A DNA stretch of 64,000 nt from Pseudomonas sp. M47T1 (GTDB lineage: Bacteria > Pseudomonadota > Gammaproteobacteria > Pseudomonadales > Pseudomonadaceae). Under the pieces are notes generated by a model. The model did not search any database. It saw nothing but the letters and a program-made list of their open reading frames with translations, and was not told where the DNA came from. Shown piece after piece: positions 32,323-41,369 of the stretch. A program made the position numbers and the translations under genes. Every line of letters begins with the position of its first letter. Within the stretch, counting starts at the first letter, position 1. The stretch covers positions 61,458 to 125,457 of the forward strand of contig NZ_AJWX01000019.1 of NCBI RefSeq assembly GCF_000263855.1. Direction: 5' to 3'.

Positions 32323-35154
32323 ATGCAAGAAAGCGTGATGCAGCGCATGTGGAGCAGTGCCTACCTTTCCGGTGGTAACGCTGCCTATGTGGAAGAGCTC
32401 TACGAACTCTACCTGCACGACCCTAACGCTGTGCCAGAAGAGTGGCGCACCTACTTCCAGAAGCTGCCTGCCGATGGTGGCGCAGCTACCGATGTTTCGC
32501 ACTCCACAATTCGCGATCATTTCGTGTTGCTGGCGAAAAACCAGCGCCGCGCCCAACCGGTTTCCGCCGGTAGCGTGAGCAGCGAGCACGAGAAGAAGCA
32601 AGTTGAAGTGCTGCGATTGATCCAGGCCTACCGCATGCGCGGCCATCAGGCGGCCCAGCTGGACCCGCTGGGGCTGTGGCAGCGACCTGCACCGGCAGAC
32701 CTGTCAATCAATCATTACGGCATGACCAATGCCGATCTTGATACGACCTTCCGTGCCGGCGACCTGTTCATCGGCAAGGAGGAAGCGAGCCTACGCGAAA
32801 TTCTCGAAGCTTTGCAGCAGACATATTGCCGCACCATCGGCTCCGAGTTCACCCACATCGTCGATTCCGAACAGCGCCAGTGGTTCCAGCAGCGTCTGGA
32901 AAGCGTACGCAGCCGTCCGGTCTACTCTGCCGACATCAAGGGCCATGTGCTCGAGCGCGTCACCGCGGCAGAAGGCCTGGAGAAGTACCTGGGCACCAAA
33001 TACCCGGGCACCAAGCGTTTCGGTCTGGAAGGCGGCGAAAGCCTGATTCCGATGCTCGACGAGATGATCCAGCGTTCCGGTTCCTACGGCACCAAGGAAG
33101 TCGTGATCGGCATGGCCCACCGTGGCCGCCTGAACGTGCTGGTGAACACCTTCGGCAAGAACCCGCGCGAGCTGTTCGACGAGTTCGAAGGCAAGAAGAA
33201 GGTCGAGCTGGGCTCCGGTGACGTGAAGTATCACCAGGGCTTCTCGTCCAACGTGATGACCGCGGGCGGCGAAGTCCACCTGGCCATGGCGTTCAACCCG
33301 TCTCACCTGGAAATCGTTTCCCCGGTGGTCGAAGGGTCCGTGCGCGCCCGTCAGGACCGTCGCAACGACGCGGTCGGCGACAAGGTGCTGCCGATCTCGA
33401 TCCATGGTGACGCGGCGTTCGCAGGCCAGGGTGTGGTGCTGGAAACCTTCCAGATGTCCCAGACCCGCGGTTTCAAGACCGGCGGCACGATTCACATCGT
33501 CATCAACAACCAGGTCGGCTTCACCATCAGCAACCCGCTGGACTCGCGGTCCACCGAGTACGCCACCGACGTTGCCAAGATGATCCAGGCGCCGATCCTG
33601 CACGTGAACGGTGATGATCCGGAAGCAGTGCTGTTCGTGACCCAGATGGCGATCGACTACCGCATGCAGTTCAAGCGTGACATCGTCATCGACCTGGTCT
33701 GCTACCGTCGTCGCGGCCACAACGAGGCCGACGAGCCAAGCGGCACCCAGCCGCTGATGTACCAGCAGATCGCCAAGCAGCGCACCACGCGCGAGCTGTA
33801 TGCCGAGCGCCTGATCCAGGGTGGCAGCCTCAATGCCGACGCCGTGCAGGCTCAGGTGGACGAGTACCGCAACGCGCTGGACAACGGTCTGCACGTTGTG
33901 AAAAGCCTGGTGAAGGAACCGAACAAGGAATTGTTCGTGGACTGGCGTCCGTACCTGGGCCATGCCTGGACCGCGCGTCACGACACCCGCTTCGACCTGA
34001 AGACCCTGCAGGAACTGTCCGCCAAGCTGCTGGAAATCCCCGAGGGTTTCGTGGTTCAGCGCCAGGTGGCGAAGATCTACGAAGACCGCCAGAAGATGCA
34101 AGCCGGCGGCCTGCCGATCAACTGGGGTTACGCCGAAACCATGGCGTACGCGACCCTGGCGTTCGAAGGTCACCCTGTGCGCATGACCGGCCAGGACATC
34201 GGCCGTGGTACGTTCTCGCACCGTCATGCCGTGCTGCACAACCAGAAAGATGCATCGACCTACGTGCCGCTGCAGAACCTCTACGCCGGCCAGCCACGTT
34301 TCGACCTGTACGATTCGTTCCTGTCCGAAGAAGCGGTACTGGCGTTCGAATACGGCTACTCCACCACCATGCCGAACGCACTGGTGATCTGGGAAGCCCA
34401 GTTCGGCGACTTCGCCAACGGCGCCCAGGTGGTGATCGACCAGTTCATCACCAGTGGCGAGCACAAGTGGGGCCGCCTGTGCGGTCTGACCATGCTGCTG
34501 CCGCACGGTTATGAAGGGCAGGGGCCTGAGCACTCCTCGGCGCGTCTGGAGCGTTACCTGCAGCTGTGCGCCGAGCACAACATCCAGGTGTGCGTGCCGA
34601 CTACCCCGGCTCAGATCTACCACCTGCTGCGTCGTCAGGTCATCCGTCCGCTGCGCAAGCCGCTGATCGTGCTGACGCCCAAGTCGCTGCTGCGTCACAA
34701 GCTGGCCATCTCGACCCTGGAAGACCTCGCCGAAGGCTCGTTCCAGACCGTGATCCCGGAAATCGACGCCATCGAGCCGGCCAAGGTCAAGCGCCTGGTG
34801 CTGTGCAGCGGCAAGGTCTACTACGACCTGCTGGAAAAACGTCGTGCCGAAGGCCGTGATGACATCGCTATCGTGCGTCTGGAGCAACTGTACCCGTTCC
34901 CTGAAGATGACCTGATGGAGACGCTCGCCCCCTACACCAACCTCGAACACGTGGTGTGGTGCCAGGAAGAGCCGATGAACCAGGGCGCCTGGTACAGCAG
35001 CCAGCACCATATGCGTCGCAGCTTCAACAACCACAAGAAGGGCCTGGTCCTGGAGTACGCCGGTCGCGATGCTTCGGCCGCGCCAGCCTGTGGTTACGCT
35101 TCGATGCACGCCGAGCAGCAGGAAAAACTGCTGAAAGACGCATTCACTGTTTGA
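32323..35154 (+). CDS. sucA: 2-oxoglutarate dehydrogenase E1 component
   Basis: 943 residues, full length. Thiamine-diphosphate enzyme that decarboxylates 2-oxoglutarate and succinylates the lipoyl group of SucB. Features: the N-terminal E2-binding segment ending about residue 60 (YVEELYELYLHDPNAVPEEW), IGMAHRGRLNVLVNTFGKNP, the ThDP/Mg segment HGDAAFAGQGVVLETFQMSQ and VCYRRRGHNEADEPSGTQP, and the transketolase-like C-terminal part QGPEHSSARLERYLQLC. Followed by sucB and lpdG encoding the rest of the complex. Confidence 0.98.
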   Translation: MQESVMQRMWSSAYLSGGNAAYVEELYELYLHDPNAVPEEWRTYFQKLPADGGAATDVSHSTIRDHFVLLAKNQRRAQPVSAGSVSSEHEKKQVEVLRLIQAYRMRGHQAAQLDPLGLWQRPAPADLSINHYGMTNADLDTTFRAGDLFIGKEEASLREILEALQQTYCRTIGSEFTHIVDSEQRQWFQQRLESVRSRPVYSADIKGHVLERVTAAEGLEKYLGTKYPGTKRFGLEGGESLIPMLDEMIQRSGSYGTKEVVIGMAHRGRLNVLVNTFGKNPRELFDEFEGKKKVELGSGDVKYHQGFSSNVMTAGGEVHLAMAFNPSHLEIVSPVVEGSVRARQDRRNDAVGDKVLPISIHGDAAFAGQGVVLETFQMSQTRGFKTGGTIHIVINNQVGFTISNPLDSRSTEYATDVAKMIQAPILHVNGDDPEAVLFVTQMAIDYRMQFKRDIVIDLVCYRRRGHNEADEPSGTQPLMYQQIAKQRTTRELYAERLIQGGSLNADAVQAQVDEYRNALDNGLHVVKSLVKEPNKELFVDWRPYLGHAWTARHDTRFDLKTLQELSAKLLEIPEGFVVQRQVAKIYEDRQKMQAGGLPINWGYAETMAYATLAFEGHPVRMTGQDIGRGTFSHRHAVLHNQKDASTYVPLQNLYAGQPRFDLYDSFLSEEAVLAFEYGYSTTMPNALVIWEAQFGDFANGAQVVIDQFITSGEHKWGRLCGLTMLLPHGYEGQGPEHSSARLERYLQLCAEHNIQVCVPTTPAQIYHLLRRQVIRPLRKPLIVLTPKSLLRHKLAISTLEDLAEGSFQTVIPEIDAIEPAKVKRLVLCSGKVYYDLLEKRRAEGRDDIAIVRLEQLYPFPEDDLMETLAPYTNLEHVVWCQEEPMNQGAWYSSQHHMRRSFNNHKKGLVLEYAGRDASAAPACGYASMHAEQQEKLLKDAFTV

Positions 35155-35196
35155 TGCCATCGCGCACAAGAAACCGAATTTAAGGAACCACTGATA

Positions 35197-36411
35197 ATGG
35201 CTATCGAGATCAAAGCCCCTACTTTCCCGGAATCGGTTGCCGATGGCACCGTTGCCACCTGGCACAAGCAACCGGGCGAAGCGGTCAAGCGCGACGAACT
35301 GATCGTCGACATCGAAACCGACAAAGTAGTTTTGGAAGTACTGGCCACCGCTGATGGCGTGTTGGGTGCCATCGTCAAGGGCGAAGGCGAAACCGTGCTG
35401 TCCGACGAAATCCTGGGCTCCATCGTTGAAGGCGGCGCCGCTGCCGCCGCTCCAGTTGCCGCGCCTGCCGCTGCCGCTGCTGCCCCTGCTGCTGCTGGCG
35501 ACGAAGACGCCATCGGCGCTCCGGCTGCCCGCAAGCTGGCCGAAGAAAACGGCATTGCCCTGAGCAGCATCAAGGGCACTGGCAAAGACGGCCGCGTGAC
35601 CAAGGAAGACGTGGTTGCCGCCATCGAAGCCAAGAAGTCCGCACCTGCCGCCGCGCCAGCTGCCAAGCCTGCCGCTGCCGCTGCTGCCCCTGTGCTAGCC
35701 GCCGGTGATCGCGTTGAAAAACGCGTGCCGATGACCCGCCTGCGTGCCAAGGTTGCCGAGCGTCTGGTTGAAGCACAGTCGAACATGGCCATGCTGACTA
35801 CCTTCAACGAAGTCGACATGACCGAAGTCATGGCCCTGCGTTCGAAGTACAAGGACCTGTTCGAGAAGTCCCACAACGGCGTGCGCCTGGGCTTCATGTC
35901 GTTCTTCGTCAAGGCTGCCACCGAAGCGCTGAAACGCTTCCCGGCCGTCAACGCCTCGATCGACGGTGCCGACATCGTCTACCACGGCTATGCCGACGTC
36001 GGCGTTGCCGTGTCCAGCGACCGTGGTCTGGTGGTACCGGTTCTGCGTAACGCCGAGCTCATGAGCCTGGCCGAAATTGAAGGCGGCATCGCCACCTTCG
36101 GCAAGAAGGCCCGCGACGGCAAGCTGTCGATGGAAGAAATGACCGGTGGTACCTTCACCATCACCAACGGCGGTACCTTCGGTTCGATGATGTCGACCCC
36201 GATCGTCAACCCGCCACAGGCAGCCATCCTGGGCATGCACAACATCCTCCAGCGTCCGATGGCCGTGAATGGCCAGGTTGTGATTCGCCCGATGATGTAC
36301 CTGGCACTGTCCTACGATCACCGCCTGATCGACGGCAAGGAAGCGGTAACCTTCCTGGTGACCATCAAGAATCTGCTGGAAGATCCGGCTCGTCTGCTGC
36401 TGGACATCTGA
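35197..36411 (+). CDS. sucB: dihydrolipoyl succinyltransferase, E2 of 2-oxoglutarate dehydrogenase
   Basis: 404 residues with three domains: an N-terminal lipoyl domain with the lipoylated Lys43 in IETDKVVLEV, an Ala/Pro-rich linker, and an E3-binding domain near residues 105-145 (APAARKLAEENGIALSSIKG). A second Ala/Pro linker leads to the catalytic core with the active-site His in SYDHRLIDGKEAV. Forms the 24-mer core of the complex. Starts 42 bases after sucA with AAGGAACC upstream. The following gap holds a repeat array rather than a plain intergenic sequence. Confidence 0.98.
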   Translation: MAIEIKAPTFPESVADGTVATWHKQPGEAVKRDELIVDIETDKVVLEVLATADGVLGAIVKGEGETVLSDEILGSIVEGGAAAAAPVAAPAAAAAAPAAAGDEDAIGAPAARKLAEENGIALSSIKGTGKDGRVTKEDVVAAIEAKKSAPAAAPAAKPAAAAAAPVLAAGDRVEKRVPMTRLRAKVAERLVEAQSNMAMLTTFNEVDMTEVMALRSKYKDLFEKSHNGVRLGFMSFFVKAATEALKRFPAVNASIDGADIVYHGYADVGVAVSSDRGLVVPVLRNAELMSLAEIEGGIATFGKKARDGKLSMEEMTGGTFTITNGGTFGSMMSTPIVNPPQAAILGMHNILQRPMAVNGQVVIRPMMYLALSYDHRLIDGKEAVTFLVTIKNLLEDPARLLLDI

Positions 36412-36415
36412 TGAA

Positions 36416-36592
36416 GCAGCTGCGAGCTGCAAGCTACAAGCCGCAAGCCGCAAGCCGGTTGCGTTGTGGCCCTTGCTTGGAGCTCGCGGCTTAAAGTCCG
36501 AACAGCAGCTGAAAGCTGTAAGCTAACGCCCTCAGGCCGTTCGCGGTGTGGCTCTAGCTTGCAGCTTGCAGCTTGACGCTTGAAGCTAATAG
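36416..36592. repeat. AGCTTGCAGC-type repeat cluster between sucB and lpdG, family D copy 1
   Basis: Several short units of CAAGCTGCAAGC / GCTTGCAGCTTG type, for example GAGCTGCAAGCTACAAGCCG near the left end and TAGCTTGCAGCTTGCAGCTT near the right end. The two ends are reverse complements, so the whole 175-base insert can fold into one long imperfect hairpin. A related copy is at 63904-63969. It lies inside the TCA operon. Confidence 0.7.
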
Positions 36593-36602
36593 GAACCTAT
36601 TT

Positions 36603-38039
36603 ATGACTCAGAAATTCGACGTGGTAGTGATTGGTGCGGGCCCTGGCGGCTATGTGGCTGCGATCAAGGCCGCACAACTCGGTCTTTCGACTGCCTGCAT
36701 CGAGAAGTACACCGACAAGGAAGGCAAACTGGCCTTGGGCGGTACCTGCCTGAACGTCGGCTGCATTCCGTCCAAGGCACTGCTGGACAGCTCCTGGAAG
36801 TTCCACGAAGCCCAGGACGGCTTTGCCATCCACGGCATCAGCCACAGCGGCGTGTCCATGGACGTGTCGGCGATGGTCGGCCGCAAGGCCAACATCGTCA
36901 AAGGCCTGACCTCCGGCGTTGCCACCCTGTTCAAGGCCAACGGCGTCACTTCGATCCAGGGCCACGGCAAGCTGCTGGCTGGCAAGAAAGTCGAAGTCAC
37001 CAAGCCTGACGGCACCACCGAAGTCATCGAGGCCGAGAACGTCATCCTGGCGTCGGGTTCGCGTCCTATCGACATTCCGCCGGCTCCGGTCGACAACAAT
37101 GTCATCGTCGACTCCACCGGCGCCCTGGAATTCCAGGCCGTGCCAAAGCGCCTGGGCGTGATTGGTGCCGGCGTTATCGGCCTGGAGCTGGGTTCGGTAT
37201 GGTCGCGCCTGGGCGCGCAGGTTACCGTTCTGGAAGCCCTGGACACCTTCCTGATGGCCGCTGATGCCGCCGTCTCGAAAGAAGCCTACAAAACCCTGAC
37301 CAAGCAAGGTCTGGACATCAAGCTGGGCGCTCGCGTCACTGGTTCCAAGGTCAACGGCGAAGAAGTCGAAGTGACCTACACCGACGCCAACGGCGAACAG
37401 AAGATCACCTTCGACAAGCTGATCGTGGCCGTGGGCCGTCGCCCGGTGACCACCGACCTGCTGGCCTCCGACAGCGGCGTGAACATCGACGAGCGCGGCT
37501 TCGTTTTTGTCGACGATCACTGCACCACCAGCGTTCCGGGCGTCTACGCCATCGGTGACGTGGTACGTGGCATGATGCTGGCGCACAAGGCCTCGGAAGA
37601 GGGCATCATGGTTGTCGAGCGCATCAAGGGCCACAAGACCCAGATGAACTACGACCTGATCCCATCGGTTATCTACACACACCCGGAAATCGCATGGGTA
37701 GGTAAAACCGAACAGGCCTTGAAGGCTGAAGGCGTTGAAGTTAACGTGGGCACCTTCCCGTTCGCCGCCAGTGGCCGTGCCATGGCAGCAAACGATACCG
37801 GCGGTTTTGTAAAAGTTATCGCTGATGCCAAGACTGACCGCGTACTGGGTGTTCATGTAATCGGCCCAAGCGCAGCAGAACTGGTTCAGCAAGGCGCAAT
37901 CGGCATGGAATTCGGCACCAGCGCCGAAGACCTCGGGATGATGGTTTTCTCCCACCCGACTCTGTCCGAAGCACTGCACGAAGCAGCGCTGGCCGTGAAT
38001 GGCGGTGCCATTCACATTGCCAACCGTAAAAAGCGTTAA
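36603..38039 (+). CDS. lpdG: dihydrolipoyl dehydrogenase, E3 of 2-oxoglutarate dehydrogenase
   Basis: 478 residues. Flavoprotein that reoxidises dihydrolipoamide with NAD. FAD loop VVVIGAGPGGYVAAIKAAQL; redox disulfide Cys49/Cys54 in GGTCLNVGCIPSKALLDS; NAD loop IGAGVIGLELGSVWSRLG; and the C-terminal His-Glu pair in FSHPTLSEALHEAALAV. Named lpdG because in Pseudomonas this copy in the suc operon serves 2-oxoglutarate dehydrogenase (and the glycine system). ATG 36603 has AGGAACC upstream. Confidence 0.97.
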   Translation: MTQKFDVVVIGAGPGGYVAAIKAAQLGLSTACIEKYTDKEGKLALGGTCLNVGCIPSKALLDSSWKFHEAQDGFAIHGISHSGVSMDVSAMVGRKANIVKGLTSGVATLFKANGVTSIQGHGKLLAGKKVEVTKPDGTTEVIEAENVILASGSRPIDIPPAPVDNNVIVDSTGALEFQAVPKRLGVIGAGVIGLELGSVWSRLGAQVTVLEALDTFLMAADAAVSKEAYKTLTKQGLDIKLGARVTGSKVNGEEVEVTYTDANGEQKITFDKLIVAVGRRPVTTDLLASDSGVNIDERGFVFVDDHCTTSVPGVYAIGDVVRGMMLAHKASEEGIMVVERIKGHKTQMNYDLIPSVIYTHPEIAWVGKTEQALKAEGVEVNVGTFPFAASGRAMAANDTGGFVKVIADAKTDRVLGVHVIGPSAAELVQQGAIGMEFGTSAEDLGMMVFSHPTLSEALHEAALAVNGGAIHIANRKKR

Positions 38040-38056
38040 GTGAAACAATAAGAAAC

Positions 38057-38077
38057 CACGACGGGCCGCCCGTCGTG
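38057..38077 (+). promoter_or_regulatory. stem-loop between lpdG and sucC
   Basis: CACGACGGG - CCG - CCCGTCGTG, a perfect 9-bp stem with a 3-base loop, 17 bases after the lpdG stop and not followed by T residues. It may mark an RNA processing or attenuation point ahead of sucCD. The rest of the 203-base gap shows no gene. Confidence 0.6.
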
Positions 38078-38242
38078 AGTCTTGCGTGCAACGACTCACC
38101 GCGGAAAGTTCGTCGGACTCACCTCGCAGGGCATCCAGGGACCACGCATCCTCGGCTCCCTTCGAGCAGCAGTCACAGGTGGCGCGGCACTCCATGAGAG
38201 CGCAGCGCCGAAGCGCAGTACCTAACGAAGACGGTAATTAGC

Positions 38243-39409
38243 ATGAATCTTCACGAGTATCAGGGTAAGCAGCTGTTCGCTGAATACGGCCTGCCAGTAT
38301 CCAAGGGCTACGCAGTAGACACCCCGGAAGCAGCAGCAGAAGCTTGCGAGAAAATCGGCGGGACCGAATGGGTCGTCAAGGCTCAGGTCCACGCCGGTGG
38401 TCGCGGTAAAGCGGGCGGCGTCAAGCTGGTTCGCAGCAAAGAAGACGCCAAGGCATTTGCACAGCAATGGCTGGGCAAGCGCCTGGTGACTTACCAGACT
38501 GACGCCAATGGCCAGCCTGTTACCAAGATCCTGGTTGAATCCTGCACCGATATCGCCAAAGAGCTGTATCTGGGCGCAGTCGTTGACCGTTCCAGCCGTC
38601 GTATCGTGTTCATGGCTTCCACCGAAGGTGGCGTCGACATCGAGAAGATCGCTCACGACACTCCTGAAAAGATTCTGAAAGCTACCATCGACCCACTGGT
38701 TGGCGCACAGCCGTTCCAGGGTCGCGACCTGGCATTCCAGCTGGGTCTGGAAGGCAAGCAGGTTGCCCAGTTCGCCAAGATCTTCGTTGGCCTGGCCAAG
38801 CTGTTCCAGGACCACGACCTGGCCCTGCTGGAAGTCAACCCGCTGGTGATCAAGGCCGACGGCGATCTGCACTGCCTCGATGCCAAGATCAACATCGACG
38901 CCAACGCCATGTACCGTCAGCCCAAGCTGAAGACTTTCCACGACCCGTCGCAAGACGACGCCCGTGAAGCCCACGCAGCGAAGTTCGAACTGAACTACGT
39001 GGCACTGGAAGGCAACATCGGCTGCATGGTCAACGGTGCCGGCCTGGCCATGGGTACCATGGACATCGTCAACCTGCACGGCGGCAAGCCTGCCAACTTC
39101 CTGGACGTGGGCGGCGGCGCTACCAAAGAGCGCGTGACCGAAGCGTTCAAGATCATCCTGTCCGACTCCAATGTCGCCGCAGTGCTGGTCAACATCTTCG
39201 GCGGCATCGTTCGCTGCGACATGATTGCCGAAGGCATCATTGGCGCCGTGAAAGAAGTCGGCGTGAAAATCCCGGTTGTTGTTCGCCTTGAAGGCAACAA
39301 CGCTGACCTGGGCGCCAAAGTACTGGCAGAAAGCGGTCTGAACATCATCGCGGCCACCAGCCTGACCGACGCTGCTCAACAAGTCGTTAAAGCTGCGGAG
39401 GGCAAGTAA
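38243..39409 (+). CDS. sucC: succinyl-CoA synthetase beta subunit
   Basis: 388 residues, ATP-grasp fold. Opens MNLHEYQGKQLFAEYGLPVS; KAQVHAGGRGKAGGVKL is the nucleotide-binding loop, and NGAGLAMGTMDIVNLHGGKP and NIFGGIVRCDMIAEGI belong to the C-terminal CoA/ligase domain. With SucD it converts succinyl-CoA to succinate and makes ATP or GTP. The stop overlaps the sucD ATG by one base (TAATG). Confidence 0.98.
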   Translation: MNLHEYQGKQLFAEYGLPVSKGYAVDTPEAAAEACEKIGGTEWVVKAQVHAGGRGKAGGVKLVRSKEDAKAFAQQWLGKRLVTYQTDANGQPVTKILVESCTDIAKELYLGAVVDRSSRRIVFMASTEGGVDIEKIAHDTPEKILKATIDPLVGAQPFQGRDLAFQLGLEGKQVAQFAKIFVGLAKLFQDHDLALLEVNPLVIKADGDLHCLDAKINIDANAMYRQPKLKTFHDPSQDDAREAHAAKFELNYVALEGNIGCMVNGAGLAMGTMDIVNLHGGKPANFLDVGGGATKERVTEAFKIILSDSNVAAVLVNIFGGIVRCDMIAEGIIGAVKEVGVKIPVVVRLEGNNADLGAKVLAESGLNIIAATSLTDAAQQVVKAAEGK

Positions 39410-40296
39410 TGAGCGTCCTGATCAATAAAGATACCAAAGTCATCTGCCAGGGCTTCACCGGCTCGCAGGGTACTTTCCACTCCGAACAAGCCATCGCCTA
39501 CGGCACCAAGATGGTTGGCGGCGTGACCCCGGGCAAGGGTGGTACCACTCACCTGAACCTGCCTGTGTTCAACACCGTTGCCGAGGCAGTCAAAGCCACC
39601 GGCGCTACCGCCAGCGTGATCTACGTTCCGGCTCCGTTCTGCAAGGACTCCATCCTTGAAGCGGCGTTCGGCGGTATCAAGCTGATCATCTGCATCACCG
39701 AAGGCATTCCTACCCTGGACATGCTGGATGCCAAGGTCAAGTGCGACGAGCTGGGTGTTACCCTGATCGGCCCGAACTGCCCAGGCGTCATCACTCCGGG
39801 CGAGTGCAAGATCGGCATCATGCCAGGTCACATCCACTTGCCGGGCAAGGTAGGTATCGTGTCGCGTTCCGGCACCCTGACCTACGAAGCCGTGAAGCAG
39901 ACCACCGACGCCGGTTTCGGCCAGTCGACCTGCGTCGGCATCGGCGGTGACCCGATCCCGGGCTCCAACTTCATCGACATCCTGAAGCTGTTCCAGGAAG
40001 ACCCGAAGACCGAGGCGATCGTAATGATCGGCGAGATCGGCGGTTCGGCTGAAGAAGAAGCGGCTGCCTACATCAAGGCTCACGTGACCAAGCCGGTTGT
40101 TTCCTACATCGCTGGTGTGACTGCCCCTCCAGGCAAGCGCATGGGCCACGCAGGCGCAATCATCTCCGGCGGCAAAGGCACTGCAGACGAGAAATTCGCT
40201 GCCCTGCAAGACGCTGGCGTGAAAACCGTGCGTTCGCTGGCCGACATCGGCAAGGCCCTGGCCGAGCTGACCGGTTGGGAAATCAAGAAGGCCTAA
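39409..40296 (+). CDS. sucD: succinyl-CoA synthetase alpha subunit
   Basis: 295 residues. CoA-binding Rossmann domain (GFTGSQGTFHSEQAIAYGTK) and the phosphorylated active-site His247 in GKRMGHAGAIISGGKGT. SGTLTYEAVKQTTDAGFGQS and GIGGDPIPGSNFIDIL are family signatures. Last gene of the operon; a terminator follows 25 bases after the stop. Confidence 0.98.
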   Translation: MSVLINKDTKVICQGFTGSQGTFHSEQAIAYGTKMVGGVTPGKGGTTHLNLPVFNTVAEAVKATGATASVIYVPAPFCKDSILEAAFGGIKLIICITEGIPTLDMLDAKVKCDELGVTLIGPNCPGVITPGECKIGIMPGHIHLPGKVGIVSRSGTLTYEAVKQTTDAGFGQSTCVGIGGDPIPGSNFIDILKLFQEDPKTEAIVMIGEIGGSAEEEAAAYIKAHVTKPVVSYIAGVTAPPGKRMGHAGAIISGGKGTADEKFAALQDAGVKTVRSLADIGKALAELTGWEIKKA

Positions 40297-40320
40297 GGCT
40301 TTCCTGATTCGCTGAACCAG

Positions 40321-40348
40321 CAAAGGCCACCTTCGGGTGGCCTTTGTC
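40321..40348 (+). terminator. rho-independent terminator of the TCA operon
   Basis: CAAAGGCCACC - TTCG - GGTGGCCTTTG stem with a stable TTCG loop and a short T-rich tail. Confidence 0.85.
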
Positions 40349-40371
40349 GTTTCTGCGTGCCGCTGTAGCCG

Positions 40372-40456
40372 TTGTCGCAGGCTGCGCTGACCCCATGCCT
40401 CGCTGAAGGTCTACAGCGCACGCAAGGGCCAGCGCAGCCTGGCGGCAGCGGGTGCA
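40372..40456. repeat. REP-like repeat, family B copy 2
   Basis: CGCAGGCTGCGCTGACCCC at one end and AAGGGCCAGCGCAGCCTGGC at the other are near-inverse; the right end matches the copy at 23711-23795 almost base for base. It lies between the sucD terminator and the convergent acetyltransferase gene. Confidence 0.6.
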
Positions 40457-40466
40457 ACGCGGGGCG

Positions 40467-41045
40467 TCAGGTAATGTGCGGCGCGTGGTGTGCCAGCCAG
40501 GCGGTGCGGCTCAGCTCCCACACCTGCTCGACGGCCGGGCCGCTGACGAACATCGCCGGGCGCTCCAGCACCTTGTGCATGCCTTCGCGTTCCGACAGGC
40601 GCCTTGAGGCCAGGCATTCGGCCGATTTGGCCACCCGCAGGCGTTCGCGGCCCAGGGTCTGGAACCAGAAGCGGTTTACCGCGCGGCACGCTTCACTCAT
40701 CAGCCTCTGGCGCTGCCACGCCTGGCCCAGCCAGAAGCCACGGTTGTCGTCCTCTTCATCCATCAGGCAGATGCCGCCGATCAGTTGTGCCGGGTCACTG
40801 CGCAGGCGCAGGCTCCAGTGCCATTCCTGGCCCCTGGCCATGGCGGGCAGCGCATCCTGCACAATGAAGCGCTTCGCCTCGCCGGCAGGGTAGGGCCAGG
40901 GTACGTGGTGAGTCAGGTGGCGGACGATGTGCCAATGCGCAAACAGCGCCTGGAATGCATCGGCGTCGTGCTCGCGCAAGGGCGTGAGCAGCAGGCGCGC
41001 CGTTTTCAGTCTTGGGGTGGCGGGATTCGGCTCATCGGGGTGCAT
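40467..41045 (-). CDS. RimJ/RimL-type GNAT acetyltransferase
   Basis: 192 residues. RLKTARLLLTPLREHDADAF is the typical RimJ/RimL opening. The acetyl-CoA loop is at GFWLGQAWQRQRLMSEACRA and the following strand at RLRVAKSAECLASRRLSER; these motifs diverge somewhat from the strict family pattern. It acetylates an unknown protein N terminus or small molecule. Convergent with sucD. Confidence 0.82.
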   Translation of the reverse strand: MHPDEPNPATPRLKTARLLLTPLREHDADAFQALFAHWHIVRHLTHHVPWPYPAGEAKRFIVQDALPAMARGQEWHWSLRLRSDPAQLIGGICLMDEEDDNRGFWLGQAWQRQRLMSEACRAVNRFWFQTLGRERLRVAKSAECLASRRLSEREGMHKVLERPAMFVSGPAVEQVWELSRTAWLAHHAPHIT

Positions 41046-41369
41046 GGCGCATTCAACCTCAAGGGAAAGCCGGCAAGCCTATCGGCCGATCAAGGGTGTG
41101 TCTGTCAGCTGCTTCTGAAGAAACGTTTCACCTTTATAAATCGGCAAAAACGGTCGTTCCTGCGACATTACCGCGCGTTCATCGGACGGTATGTGCAATA
41201 TCAGTGCGTTTATCGCCCAGATCCGATACGCTATCCGCCATTCTGCGATTCGCCCCCAAAAGGGGTGGTTGCGCGCTGCAAAGGGCCCGGCTTATCCAGC
41301 CTGGCCGCATTTCCCTGACCCATGGGGAGATCCCTCTCTAAATTCCGATTCAGTAGTGTGGATTCCTTA

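Noticed and set aside
32791..35271. 826-codon open frame antisense to sucA
   Set aside because: Shadow of the high-GC third positions of sucA; composition is His/Gln/Val-rich without motifs.
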